A stretch of 64,000 nt of DNA from an uncultured Rhodospirillales bacterium. Lineage in GTDB: Bacteria; Pseudomonadota; Alphaproteobacteria; CACIAM-22H2. The stretch lies in contig CALANV010000034.1 of the NCBI GenBank assembly GCA_937926175.1, positions 61,657 through 125,656 on the forward strand, in the 5' to 3' direction. The position numbers and the translations under genes are program-made. Each line of letters opens with the position of its first letter. The stretch's first letter is position 1. The notes under the pieces were generated by a model. The model saw only the letters and a program-made list of their open reading frames with translations, was not told where the DNA came from and searched no databases. This document shows, piece by piece, positions 35,746 to 46,477 of this stretch.

Positions 35746-36546
35746 ATGATGCGTCGCAAGTTCGCTGGCCCGAAAGCATGTCTCGTCGGCATGGGCATGG
35801 CCCTGCTCTCGCTGTCGGCCTGTGTCATTCCGACCACCCCGGAAGAGCAGGAGCAGCTCGAGGAGACGAACGATCCCCTCGAGCCGACCAACCGCTACAT
35901 CTTCGAGGTCAACCGCTTCCTCGACGAGATGGCCATCAAGCCGGTCGCCTGGTGGTACCGGATCGGTGTGCCCGAGCCGGCGCGCGACCGCATCCGCAAC
36001 GTGCTCGCCAACCTGCGGCTGCCCTGGACCGCGGTGAACGACGTCTTCCAGTGGGAGCTGGAGCGCGCCTACACGGCGCTTGCCCGTTTCACCATCAACA
36101 CCACGCTCGGCGTCGTCGGCATCTTCGATGTCGCGACCGACATGGGCTTTCCGCATCACGAGGAAGACGCCGGCCAGACCTTCGCCGTCTGGGGCGCTGG
36201 TGAAGGACCCTATCTCGTGCTGCCAGTCCTCGGCCCGTCGAACGTACGCGATGCGGCGGGTCTCGGGGTCGGCTTTTTTGCCGATCCGGTCAATATCGCA
36301 TTGGGCGGCGTCGACGCGGCGACCATCGGGCGTGGGGCTTTGACCGGAATCGACACGCGCGAGCGCAACATCGAGACCCTGGCCGATCTCGAGCGCAATT
36401 CGCTCGATTTCTACGCCACGATACGCAGCATCTATCGCCAGCGGCGCGATGCCGAGATCCGCAACAGCGAATCCGGAGCGGATACGCCGACACCACGCCT
36501 GTCGGCGCAGCCGTCTCCGCCTGCGGACAGCGTCCTGCAGAACTGA
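35746..36546 (+). CDS. mlaA: MlaA (VacJ) outer-membrane lipoprotein
   Basis: Lipoprotein that removes mislocalised phospholipids from the outer leaflet of the outer membrane. The 266-residue protein has a signal ending in the lipobox LSAC, the segment ETNDPLEPTNRYIFEVNRFL, the VVGIFDVATDMGFPHHEEDA motif and FAVWGAGEGPYLVLPVLGPS, all typical of MlaA. The C-terminal tail is Ser/Pro-rich. The ATG at 35746 is preferred over the longer frame because it opens a lipoprotein signal. mlaC follows after 4 bp. Confidence 0.94.
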   Translation: MMRRKFAGPKACLVGMGMALLSLSACVIPTTPEEQEQLEETNDPLEPTNRYIFEVNRFLDEMAIKPVAWWYRIGVPEPARDRIRNVLANLRLPWTAVNDVFQWELERAYTALARFTINTTLGVVGIFDVATDMGFPHHEEDAGQTFAVWGAGEGPYLVLPVLGPSNVRDAAGLGVGFFADPVNIALGGVDAATIGRGALTGIDTRERNIETLADLERNSLDFYATIRSIYRQRRDAEIRNSESGADTPTPRLSAQPSPPADSVLQN

Positions 36547-36550
36547 CGTC

Positions 36551-37195
36551 ATGACCCGACGTCATTTGATCCTTGCCCTTGCGCTCGCGCTGGGTTGCGC
36601 CGCAACCGGCGCCGCGGCGCAGTCCGCGACGTCGGCTGCGCCGGCCCCGGGCTCGTCGGCGGCGCTGCACGAGGGCGGCCAGTTCGTCACCGATCTCGCA
36701 AGCCGTGCCATCGCCGAACTCACGACGGACGCCCTGCCCGCGCCGGAACGGACCGCGCGTTTCCGTGCGATGCTGACCGAGGCGTTCGACGTACCGGGAA
36801 TCGGCCGCTTCGTCCTTGGCCGTTACTGGCGCACCGCGACCGAGGCCGAGCGGGCCGAATACCTGAAGCTATTCGAGGACCTGATCGTTCAGACCTACGC
36901 CAACCGGTTTCAGGACTTCGCCGGCGCCCAGCTTCGCGTCCTCGGCACGCGCGAAGGCCAGGACGGCGACGTGGTCGCGACGGTCGAGGCGACGCTGCCG
37001 GGCAAGCCGCCCGCACGCCTCGACGTGCGGATGCGCCGGAACGACGGCGGCTTCAAGATCTTCGACATACTCGTCGAGGGCGTCAGCATGAGCGTCACTC
37101 AACGCGACGAGTTCGCCGCCGTCATTCAGCGCAACGGCGGCAAGGTCGAGGGGCTGCTCGCCTCTTTGCGCCAGCGCACGCGTCCTCGTCAGTGA
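36551..37195 (+). CDS. mlaC: MlaC-like periplasmic phospholipid carrier (Ttg2 family)
   Basis: A 214-residue exported protein (signal MTRRHLILALALALGCAATG) of the toluene tolerance/Ttg2D family. It carries FRAMLTEAFDVPGIGRFVLGRYWRTAT, EYLKLFEDLIVQTYANRF and IFDILVEGVSM, which are typical of MlaC. The protein should shuttle phospholipids between MlaA and the inner-membrane MlaFED complex, whose genes are not in this window. The start ATG at 36551 is 4 bp after the mlaA stop. Confidence 0.92.
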   Translation: MTRRHLILALALALGCAATGAAAQSATSAAPAPGSSAALHEGGQFVTDLASRAIAELTTDALPAPERTARFRAMLTEAFDVPGIGRFVLGRYWRTATEAERAEYLKLFEDLIVQTYANRFQDFAGAQLRVLGTREGQDGDVVATVEATLPGKPPARLDVRMRRNDGGFKIFDILVEGVSMSVTQRDEFAAVIQRNGGKVEGLLASLRQRTRPRQ

Positions 37196-37249
37196 TCTTC
37201 GCGAAGAAGGCGGGGCCGCAGCTCTCCGGCCCCGCCCGTCGCGTTACGG

Positions 37250-38932
<1,683 letters not shown>

Positions 38933-39441
38933 CGGCGCTCTCGCTTCTCTGGATCTGTGTGGGGAATTCTAAGTGGCGCGGTTCTAGCCGATCAGCCCCG
39001 TGCGGGCAACCTCGGGCAGGCGTTTTTTCGACCGAGCTGGGCCGTTGGCGAACGTCATTGCGCAAGTCATCCCCGTTGGGGCCACCGGCAATCGTCATTT
39101 CCGCTATGCATGCCGGCGGAGTCATGGATCGTCGTTGTCAGACATCCGCAGCATCGATGATCGAAAATGGCGGCGATGACGTCCGCCTGCGTACGGCACG
39201 GTCACCAATACGCCTTGCCGCATGAATACGTACCCGTCGGCGGAGCGGTGCACGGGCACGCGTTCACCCGTATCCCCGTCGGAACCAGCCTCCCTCTTCC
39301 GCCGCATCCCGCCTTTCCCGCGGCCTCCCGGGCGGTTGGAACCGGCCATGACAAGCGGCGGCAGCGAGTCTATCCTTGAGCGAAAAACAGAACCGCACCA
39401 TGCGGTGCCCGGCCCTCGGCGCGGGGTGGAGGAAGACGCCC
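38933..39441. other. Gene-free divergent region between ettA and the response regulator
   Basis: 509 bp separate the leftward ettA and the rightward regulator. Short frames exist in several directions, but none has a convincing start site, signal or family motif. The promoters of both genes must lie here; I could not pick clear -35/-10 pairs. No repeat or tRNA was seen. Confidence 0.5.
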
Positions 39442-39819
39442 ATGAGACCCTCGGTATTACTGGTCGACGACGAGCCCAATATCGTCCTGTCCCTCGAGTT
39501 CCTGATGAAGCAGGCGGGCTACGACGTGCGCATCGCGCGCGACGGCGACGCGGCCCTGCAGGCGGTCGCCGAGCGTGCGCCTGATCTCATTCTACTCGAC
39601 GTCATGACGCCGGGACGCGACGGCTACGAGGTGTGTCAGACCATCCGCGCCAATCCGGCCTGGAAGGACATCAAGATCGTCATGTTGACGGCCAAGAGCC
39701 GCGAGGTCGAGCGCGAGAAGGGGCTGGCACTCGGCGCCGACGACTACGTCACCAAGCCGTTCTCGACCCGCGAGCTCGTCAACCGCGTCAGGCGGCTCTT
39801 GGCCGATGAGCATCCCTGA
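39442..39819 (+). CDS. Single-domain response regulator (receiver only)
   Basis: A 125-residue CheY-like receiver. Visible are the acidic pocket VDDEP, phospho-acceptor Asp at residue 53 (LILLDVM), the MLTAK segment and the Lys in DDYVTKPFSTREL. There is no output domain. The ATG at 39442 has GGAGGAAG at 39428-39435. It overlaps the following sensor/exonuclease gene by 14 bp, so the two are coupled. The likely partner kinase is the SLC5-STAC kinase three genes downstream. Confidence 0.93.
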   Translation: MRPSVLLVDDEPNIVLSLEFLMKQAGYDVRIARDGDAALQAVAERAPDLILLDVMTPGRDGYEVCQTIRANPAWKDIKIVMLTAKSREVEREKGLALGADDYVTKPFSTRELVNRVRRLLADEHP

Positions 39820-41935
39820 TCGGACAGGACAGACCGGACCGGGGCGGGTCGCACAGCTCGCACCGCGGCATCAATTCGCCGTCCTTGCAGCCATCGCCGC
39901 GATCTTCGGCTTTGCCGTGTTTGCGGCGATGTTCGCACTGCGCAGCGGGCCGGAAACGGCCGTTATTCTCGCCTACTGGGCTGCCGGCGTCGCCGCCCTG
40001 GTCACAGCCGGGCTCATCTGGCTAGGTGCGGATCACCTGGTCTTCCGGCCGCTCGGGCGGCTTGCCGCGCGCACGCGGCTTGCCGCCGCCGCAGCGGAAG
40101 GGCGCATCGACGCGGCTGCCTATCCGACCCTGGCGCCGCTGCCCGATGCGCTCGATCAGCTTGTATCCCGGTATCTGGCAGCCCGTCGCGAGGTTCAGCA
40201 ATCGGTGGCCAGCGCGACACGCCGCGTCGAGGAGCAGAAGGAGCGCCTGGAGGCGATTCTACGTGACCTGAGCGAAGGCGTGATGGTCTGCAATCTCGAC
40301 CATCAGGTCCTGCTCTACAATCACGTGGCGCTGGCGCTCCTGCACGTAACCGGCGAGCTCGGCCTCGGACGATCGCTGTTCAACCTGATTTCGCGCGACC
40401 CCGTGCTCCACGCGCTCGAGCGTCTGCTGCAGCGGTCCGTAGCTGGCCCGGAAGACGGCACGCTCCCAGTCGTCTGCGCGACGACCGACAGCAGGACTCT
40501 GCTGCGGGGGCGCATGAGCCTCGTGCTCGACGCCGCGGGTACGCCCACCGGCTACGTCCTGACGTTCGCCGACGTCACACGGGAGATTGCCGAGCTGAGC
40601 CGCTGCGACGCACTGTTGCGGCGTGCAACCGAAGGCCTGCGGGCGCCGATCGCCAATCTTCGCGCGGCGGCTGAGATGATCTCTTTCTTTCCGGACATCA
40701 GCCCCGAGCAGCGGCGCGCTTTCGAGGACGTCATCCTGCGCGAGGGCAACGTCCTGAGCGAACGCCTCGAGGCGCTCGATCGCGATTATCGCAGCCTGGG
40801 CGCCAACTACTGGCCGATGACCGACATCCATTCGGTGGATCTCTTCAGCTGGGTGGCCCGCAACCTGCGGGAGACCGGCGGCCCGCAGGTGACCATGGTC
40901 GGCCTTCCGTTGTGGCTTCACGGAGACAGCCATTCTCTGTCGCACTTGCTCGAGTGCATTTTGCGCAAGCTAGCCGCCGCAACGCGCGCAGACACCTTCG
41001 ACATCGAGGCCCTGCTCGGCGACCGGCGCGTCTACGTACAGATCACATGGACGGGCGACCCAATCTCGTCGGCCACGCTCGACGACTGGAGCGACGAGCC
41101 GCTTCCAGCCGTCCTGGGGGCGCCGTCTCTTCGCGACGTGCTGACCCGCCACGGAAGCGAGATGTGGAGCCACGCACACCAACCCGGCCGAGCAGCGTTG
41201 CGGATCCCGTTGCCGGCACCGACGCGGGTCCAGTTCGCCCCGACACGCCGTCCGGAAATGCCGTCACGGCCCGAGTTCTACGACTTCGATCTGTTTCAGA
41301 CGGGCACGGCAACGCGCTCGGCCGTGAGTACGCCGTTGCGCTCGGCCGACTACGTCGCCTTCGACACCGAGACGACCGGTTTGAGACCATCGCAAGGCGA
41401 CGAACTGATTGCCATCGGGGCCGTCCGCATCGTGAATGGCCGTATCCTTACGGGCGAGACGTTCAATCGCCTGGTCAACCCGGGTCGCCCGATTCCACCG
41501 GCCTCGGTCCGTTTTCATGGCATCACCGATGCGATGGTGAAGGACGCACCACCGGCCGAGCTCGTGCTTCCGCAGTTCAGGGCGTTCGTCGCCGATGCCG
41601 TGCTCGTCGCGCACAATGCGGCATTCGATCTCAAGTTTCTTCAGCGCAAACAGGAGGCAAGCGGTATCCGCTTCGACGGCGTCACGCTCGACACGCTGCT
41701 GATTTCGGCCTTCCTGTTTCCCGAATTCGATGATCACAGCCTGGATGCGATCGCCGGCCGGCTCGGCATCGCCGTTTCCGGACGACACACGGCGCTGGGC
41801 GACGCAATGGCGACGGCCGCGATCTTCGTGCGGATGCTCGATCTGCTCGAGGCGCGCGGCATCGTCACGATCGGAGACCTGCTGGAGGCTTCAAAGATGA
41901 CACTCGCCATCCGGATGAAGCAGGCCGCTTTCTGA
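39806..41935 (+). CDS. Degenerate histidine kinase fused to DEDDh exonuclease
   Basis: A 709-residue membrane protein. Two helices (about 23-75) are followed by a coiled region, a PAS-like domain (ILRDLSEGVMVCNLDHQVLL, from about 150), a kinase-like core and a C-terminal DnaQ-type 3'-5' exonuclease (from about 515). In the kinase core the H-box reads TEGLRAPIANL with Glu276 where the phospho-His should be, and the ATP-binding N-box and G-box are not recognisable. The exonuclease is intact: D520 and E522 in FDTETTGL, D608 in HNAAFD, H661 and D666 in HTALGDA. Related epsilon-like fusions are known beside acetate-symporter genes. Its substrate is unknown. Confidence 0.88.
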   Translation: MSIPDRTGQTGPGRVAQLAPRHQFAVLAAIAAIFGFAVFAAMFALRSGPETAVILAYWAAGVAALVTAGLIWLGADHLVFRPLGRLAARTRLAAAAAEGRIDAAAYPTLAPLPDALDQLVSRYLAARREVQQSVASATRRVEEQKERLEAILRDLSEGVMVCNLDHQVLLYNHVALALLHVTGELGLGRSLFNLISRDPVLHALERLLQRSVAGPEDGTLPVVCATTDSRTLLRGRMSLVLDAAGTPTGYVLTFADVTREIAELSRCDALLRRATEGLRAPIANLRAAAEMISFFPDISPEQRRAFEDVILREGNVLSERLEALDRDYRSLGANYWPMTDIHSVDLFSWVARNLRETGGPQVTMVGLPLWLHGDSHSLSHLLECILRKLAAATRADTFDIEALLGDRRVYVQITWTGDPISSATLDDWSDEPLPAVLGAPSLRDVLTRHGSEMWSHAHQPGRAALRIPLPAPTRVQFAPTRRPEMPSRPEFYDFDLFQTGTATRSAVSTPLRSADYVAFDTETTGLRPSQGDELIAIGAVRIVNGRILTGETFNRLVNPGRPIPPASVRFHGITDAMVKDAPPAELVLPQFRAFVADAVLVAHNAAFDLKFLQRKQEASGIRFDGVTLDTLLISAFLFPEFDDHSLDAIAGRLGIAVSGRHTALGDAMATAAIFVRMLDLLEARGIVTIGDLLEASKMTLAIRMKQAAF

Positions 41936-41960
41936 TGCCGGTGTGGAGGGCGCAGGGATC

Positions 41961-42218
41961 ATGAGGAGTTCCGGTATCGGCGACCGTCTGATCGCGCTGT
42001 TCCTGCTCGGCGTGCTCCTGTTCAGCCCACCGGCACTGGCGATCTTCAGCATCGACGCGACGGTGTCCGGAATTCCGGTGCTTTACGCCTATCTCTTTAC
42101 TGCCTGGATCGGTCTGATCGCGCTCCTCGCGTTCATCCTTCGGTCGCGCCGCGCCGAACTTCCCGAAACCGACCGAACGCCGGATGGACGAACGCCGGGC
42201 GGAGGCGACGCATCATGA
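41961..42218 (+). CDS. Small two-helix membrane protein
   Basis: An 85-residue protein with two hydrophobic segments (LIALFLLGVLLFSPPALAIF and VLYAYLFTAWIGLIALLAFI) and a basic, Pro-rich cytoplasmic tail. Small proteins of this type are commonly found next to SLC5-linked kinases, where a role as accessory subunit is assumed but not shown. The ATG at 41961 follows a GGAGG at 41945-41949; a GTG at 41943 is an alternative start. The stop overlaps the next start (ATGA). Confidence 0.75.
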   Translation: MRSSGIGDRLIALFLLGVLLFSPPALAIFSIDATVSGIPVLYAYLFTAWIGLIALLAFILRSRRAELPETDRTPDGRTPGGGDAS

Positions 42219-44965
42219 TGCAGCCCTGGCTCATCGTCACCGCCGCGTTCGGCTACCTTTGCCTGCTGTTCGCGGTGGCGTACTGGGCCGACAAACGGGC
42301 GGACGCCGGCCGCAGCGTCGTCGCCAGCCCCTATATCTATGCGCTGTCGATTGCCGTCTACTGCACCGCGTGGACGTTCTACGGCAGCGTGGGACGCGCC
42401 GCGACGAGCGGCGCCGACTTCCTGCCAATCTACCTGGGCCCCACGCTCGCTGCCGTTCTGTGGTGGCACGTGCTGCGCAAGATGCTGCGGATCAGCAAGA
42501 ACAACCGCATCACGTCGATCGCCGACTTCGTCGCCTCGCGTTACGGCAAGAGCCACCTGCTCGGGGGCCTCGTGACGGTCGTGGCGGTCATCGTGATCAT
42601 GCCCTACATCGCGCTCCAGCTCAAAGGCGTGTCGACCAGCTTCAACGTTCTCCTTCGCTATCCGGATATCGTCATGCCTTCGGCCGTGGGGCGGCAGCCG
42701 ATCTTCGAGGACACGGCGCTTTACGTGGCCGTGCTGATGGCCGTGTTCGCGATGCTCTACGGTACGCGCCACATCGACGTCACGGAACGGCACGAAGGCA
42801 TGGTCGCCGCGATCGCCTTCGAGTCGACCGTGAAGTTGATCGCCTTTCTCTGTCTCGGCGCATTCGTCACGTTCGTCATGTTCGGCGGGTTCGATGATAT
42901 TTTTGCGCGCGCGGCGGAACGGCCCGACGTGAAACACCTGTTCACCAGCGTGGGCGCCGGCGGCCTCGGCGGATGGGTGACGCTCACGCTCCTGTCGATG
43001 GCGGCGATCCTGTTCCTGCCGCGGCAGTTTCAGGTGTCGGTCGTCGAGAACGTTGACGAACGCCACCTCGAGAAGGCTGCCTGGCTGTTCCCGCTTTACC
43101 TCGTCGCGATCAACGTCTTCGTCGTTCCGATCGCCGTTGCCGGACTGTTGACGTTCCCGCCGGGCACGGTCGACGGCGACATGTTCGTGCTTGCCCTGCC
43201 CATCAGCGGGCAGCAGGGCTGGCTCGCGCTGATCGCCTTCATCGGCGGCCTGTCCGCGGCCACCGGCATGGTGATCGTCGAGACCATCGCGCTGTCGACG
43301 ATGGTCTGCAACGACCTCGTCATGCCGATCCTGCTGCGCGTGCGCGCGCTCCGGTTGACGGAACGGGGCGATCTGACGCGGTTGCTGCTGACGATAAGGC
43401 GCTGCAGCATCGTGTTCGTTCTCTTCCTCGGTTATCTCTACTTTTATTTCATCGGCGGCAGTTACGCGCTCGTCAGCATCGGCCTGCTGTCCTTTGCTGC
43501 GGTGGCGCAGTTGGCACCGGCCATTATCGGTGGCATGTACTGGAAAGGCGGCAACCGCATCGGGGCCCTCGGCGGGCTCACGGCCGGCTTCCTGATGTGG
43601 GTCTATACGCTGCTGCTGCCGTCCTTCGTCCGCTCCGGCTGGTTGCCGCTATCGTTCCTGAGTGACGGGCCGTGGGGTATCGCGCTGCTGCGGCCCGAGG
43701 CGCTGTTCGGTCTCGAGGGGCTGGACAATCTCTCACATGCCCTCTTCTGGAGCATGGTCGCCAATGTCGGTCTTTACGTCGGACTTTCGCTGGCGACCGG
43801 ACAAACCCTGACCGAGCGGATCCAGGCGACCCGCTTCGTCGAGATATTCCAGCAACCCGATGCCGGCGACCGCGCCAGATTGTGGCGGGGAAGCGCCTCG
43901 TTCGAGGACCTGTTCTCGCTGGTCGCGCGCTTCATCGGCAAGCAGCGTGCGGAGCAAAGCTTCGCCGGCTACGCCGCGGACCACGGAGTCGACCTCGCCA
44001 AGCTCGCCCGTGCCGACGCCGAACTCGTCCACTTCACGGAGCGCCTGCTCGCCGGCGCCATCGGCGCTGCGTCGGCGCGGGTCATGGTGGCGTCGGTCGT
44101 CAAGGGCGAGAACGTCAGCATCGACGAGGTCATGAAGATCCTGGACGAAGCGTCGCAGGTCATCGAGTACAGCCGGCAGCTCGAGGAAAAGTCCCGCGCG
44201 CTCGAGGCGGCCTCGGCCGAGCTGCGGGCAGCGAATCTGCGCCTGCGCGAGCTCGACCGCCTGAAGGACGATTTCCTTGCGACCGTCACGCACGAGCTGC
44301 GGACGCCGCTGACCTCCATCCGCTCGTTCTCCGAGATCCTGCACGACAACCCGAACCTGCCGACCGACCAGCGGCAGGAGTTCCTTGCAATCGTCATCAA
44401 GGAAAGCGAGCGCCTGACGCGGCTCATCAACCAAGTGCTCGACCTCGCCCGTATCGAGGCGGGCCGCTTCGACTGGCAGATCAGCGCCGTGGACGTCCGA
44501 GAGCTTGTTCTCGAGGCGATGGCCGCGACGAAGCAGCTTTTTCGCGAGCGTAATGTGACGATCCAGGCGGACCTGCCGCCCGAACTGCCGCCGGTGCATG
44601 CCGATCGCGACCGGCTCATGCAGGTGGTCATCAACCTGCTGTCCAATGCCGTCAAGTTCTCGCCAGCCGGCACCGGTCTGGTGAACGTGACGATCCGCGA
44701 GCGAAACTACGGGCTGGAGGTCCGGGTCGCCGACAACGGCCCCGGGATATCGCGCGAGAACCAGCAGATCATCTTCGAGAAGTTCCGCCAGGTCGGCGAC
44801 CTCATGACCGGCAAGCCGTCGGGCTCGGGACTTGGCCTCGCCATCTCGCGGCGCATCGTCGAGCATTTCGGCGGCCGCATCTGGGTCGAAAGCGAGCCGG
44901 GTCACGGAGCGACGTTTGCGTTCATCGTACCCTTCGCCGCCCCCCCGTCGGCCGCGGCACCGTGA
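42215..44965 (+). CDS. SLC5-STAC-histidine kinase (CrbS-like sensor)
   Basis: A 916-residue inner-membrane sensor. The N-terminal half is a sodium:solute symporter (SLC5) with about 13 helices, including VYCTAWTFYGSVGRAA and GGSYALVSIGLLSFAAVAQL. Next comes a STAC domain (FEDLFSLVARFIGKQRAE ... LVHFTERLLAGAIGAASARV), a coiled coil, HisKA with His693 in THELRTPLTSIRSF and an intact HATPase (LLSNAVKFS, DNGPGI, GSGLGLAISRRI). No PAS domain is seen between STAC and HisKA. This is the architecture of CrbS, which in Vibrio controls acetyl-CoA synthetase. It may respond to transport of acetate or a similar acid. Only 6 bp separate it from the convergent next gene. Confidence 0.93.
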   Translation: MMQPWLIVTAAFGYLCLLFAVAYWADKRADAGRSVVASPYIYALSIAVYCTAWTFYGSVGRAATSGADFLPIYLGPTLAAVLWWHVLRKMLRISKNNRITSIADFVASRYGKSHLLGGLVTVVAVIVIMPYIALQLKGVSTSFNVLLRYPDIVMPSAVGRQPIFEDTALYVAVLMAVFAMLYGTRHIDVTERHEGMVAAIAFESTVKLIAFLCLGAFVTFVMFGGFDDIFARAAERPDVKHLFTSVGAGGLGGWVTLTLLSMAAILFLPRQFQVSVVENVDERHLEKAAWLFPLYLVAINVFVVPIAVAGLLTFPPGTVDGDMFVLALPISGQQGWLALIAFIGGLSAATGMVIVETIALSTMVCNDLVMPILLRVRALRLTERGDLTRLLLTIRRCSIVFVLFLGYLYFYFIGGSYALVSIGLLSFAAVAQLAPAIIGGMYWKGGNRIGALGGLTAGFLMWVYTLLLPSFVRSGWLPLSFLSDGPWGIALLRPEALFGLEGLDNLSHALFWSMVANVGLYVGLSLATGQTLTERIQATRFVEIFQQPDAGDRARLWRGSASFEDLFSLVARFIGKQRAEQSFAGYAADHGVDLAKLARADAELVHFTERLLAGAIGAASARVMVASVVKGENVSIDEVMKILDEASQVIEYSRQLEEKSRALEAASAELRAANLRLRELDRLKDDFLATVTHELRTPLTSIRSFSEILHDNPNLPTDQRQEFLAIVIKESERLTRLINQVLDLARIEAGRFDWQISAVDVRELVLEAMAATKQLFRERNVTIQADLPPELPPVHADRDRLMQVVINLLSNAVKFSPAGTGLVNVTIRERNYGLEVRVADNGPGISRENQQIIFEKFRQVGDLMTGKPSGSGLGLAISRRIVEHFGGRIWVESEPGHGATFAFIVPFAAPPSAAAP

Positions 44966-44971
44966 CGGACG

Positions 44972-46450
44972 CTACCAGACTTCGCCGACCAGATCCGCGC
45001 GTACGCGTTTGCGAAGGGATTCGATCGCACGCAACGAGTCGACGAGAAGGTCGCGTTCGCGGCGCGACAGCGTATCGGGGTCGATGAAGTTGCCGACCGG
45101 CCGGCCGGCTTCGTCGTCCGCAAGCTGCTGGCGCAGCAGAAGGAACGTGACATGCGTGAACGCAGCCGTCAGCTCGTCACAGTCGTTGCGGTCGAGGATG
45201 CCGGCCGCGGTGAGGCCGTTGATGCGGGCGAGCGTGCCCGTGGCCGGGATGCCGTACTTGAACGCCCACAGCCGCGCCGATGCGACGAGCGGCATCGTTC
45301 CGCGCATCTTGAGATCGACCCGTCCCGGCTGATCGCCGTGCGTATCGCGGAGAATACGCCCGAAGAAGCCGAGCGCCACTGACCGGCTCGTCTCGTCGCG
45401 ACACATCATCGACAGCAGGACCGGATATTTCGCGAGCGTTTCCATGACCGATGTGCGCAGGTTGTCAGCCGGCGCGCTCGGTCCGGCGATGGCACGGAAA
45501 TCGAGGAAGATGTCGGCGAACAGGACAGCAACCGGGCTGCGCCGCTCGGCCCAAAGCCGGAACTGCCGGGCCCACTGTGACTCGGTCTTGCGCCACAGCG
45601 GGTTCGTCGCCATGACGTTGCCCTTGCACAGCGGAAAACCGATCTGATCGAGCTGCTGCACGAACCGTTCCGCGAGCGTGATGAAGAACGTATCGATCCG
45701 GTTGTGCTCGTCGTCAGGATAGTCGGCGAGGATGAAGCCGTTGTCCTGGTCGGGGCGCAGGAAGCTTTCCCCGCGCCCGCCCGATCCCATGATCAGCAGC
45801 GTGAACGGTACCGGCGGCGGGCCCCACCCCTCCCTCGCCATCGCGGCGATCACGCCGTCCAGGACGCGCCGGTGGATGTCCTGGTTGATGTCCGTGATCA
45901 AGGCCTGGATGTCGGGCGCCGGCAGATTGTCGGCGAGCAGTTCGCGGGCAAGTTCGACCTGGGCCTTCTTGGTGCGCGCAAGACCCTCGATCGAGCTTTC
46001 CTGGGTCAGGCGGTCGATCTGGGCGACCATGCGCGCGCAGGCGGCGGCAAGCGCCTCGTGGAGGTCGAGCATGCCGACCGGCCGGTCACCAGGCTCGACG
46101 ACCGGCATGTGCCGAAGCCCGAGCCGGCGCATGCGCGCGACGGCTCGATAGAGGAAATCGTCGGCCGCGACCGTGACGACCGGATGGGTCATCACGGCAT
46201 CGACAGGAACATCGGCGCTCACCTGAAAGGCAACCCGCCGCGCGACATCCTGTTCGGTGACGATGCCGGCCACCCGGCCGACATTGTCCGTCACGATGGC
46301 ACTCGATACGCCAGCGGCCGTCATCCCGGCGACGACGTCGCCGATCCGGGTCCCGACGGGGCACAGGAACGGGGGCGGGCGCATGAAGTCGCGCACGAGC
46401 TTGGTGAAGATCGCGGTCTGGGAGCGGACGGTCATGGCGGTAGAGCTCAC
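44972..46450 (-). CDS. CBS-domain DUF294 nucleotidyltransferase
   Basis: A 492-residue cytoplasmic protein. Two CBS motifs (DFMRPPPFLCPVGTRIGDVV, VMTHPVVTVAADD) are followed by a DUF294 GlnD-like nucleotidyltransferase with the intact catalytic motif GSGGRGESFLRPDQD (Gly222 to Asp236, with the metal Asp pair D234/D236) and a DUF294 C-terminal helical domain. CBS domains usually sense adenosine nucleotides. Such proteins are frequently linked to acetate-type symporters and exonucleases, but the target of nucleotidylation is unknown. It is the second gene after the unknown 207-residue protein on the same strand (27-bp gap). Confidence 0.92.
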   Translation of the reverse strand: MSSTAMTVRSQTAIFTKLVRDFMRPPPFLCPVGTRIGDVVAGMTAAGVSSAIVTDNVGRVAGIVTEQDVARRVAFQVSADVPVDAVMTHPVVTVAADDFLYRAVARMRRLGLRHMPVVEPGDRPVGMLDLHEALAAACARMVAQIDRLTQESSIEGLARTKKAQVELARELLADNLPAPDIQALITDINQDIHRRVLDGVIAAMAREGWGPPPVPFTLLIMGSGGRGESFLRPDQDNGFILADYPDDEHNRIDTFFITLAERFVQQLDQIGFPLCKGNVMATNPLWRKTESQWARQFRLWAERRSPVAVLFADIFLDFRAIAGPSAPADNLRTSVMETLAKYPVLLSMMCRDETSRSVALGFFGRILRDTHGDQPGRVDLKMRGTMPLVASARLWAFKYGIPATGTLARINGLTAAGILDRNDCDELTAAFTHVTFLLLRQQLADDEAGRPVGNFIDPDTLSRRERDLLVDSLRAIESLRKRVRADLVGEVW

Positions 46451-46477
46451 GAGACCCGTGCCGCGCTGCCCGACGGC

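Noticed and set aside
39122..39379. Small frames of 70-75 codons in the ettA-regulator gap
   Set aside because: They have no ribosome site, no hydrophobic or signal segment and no recognisable family, and they overlap each other in opposite directions.
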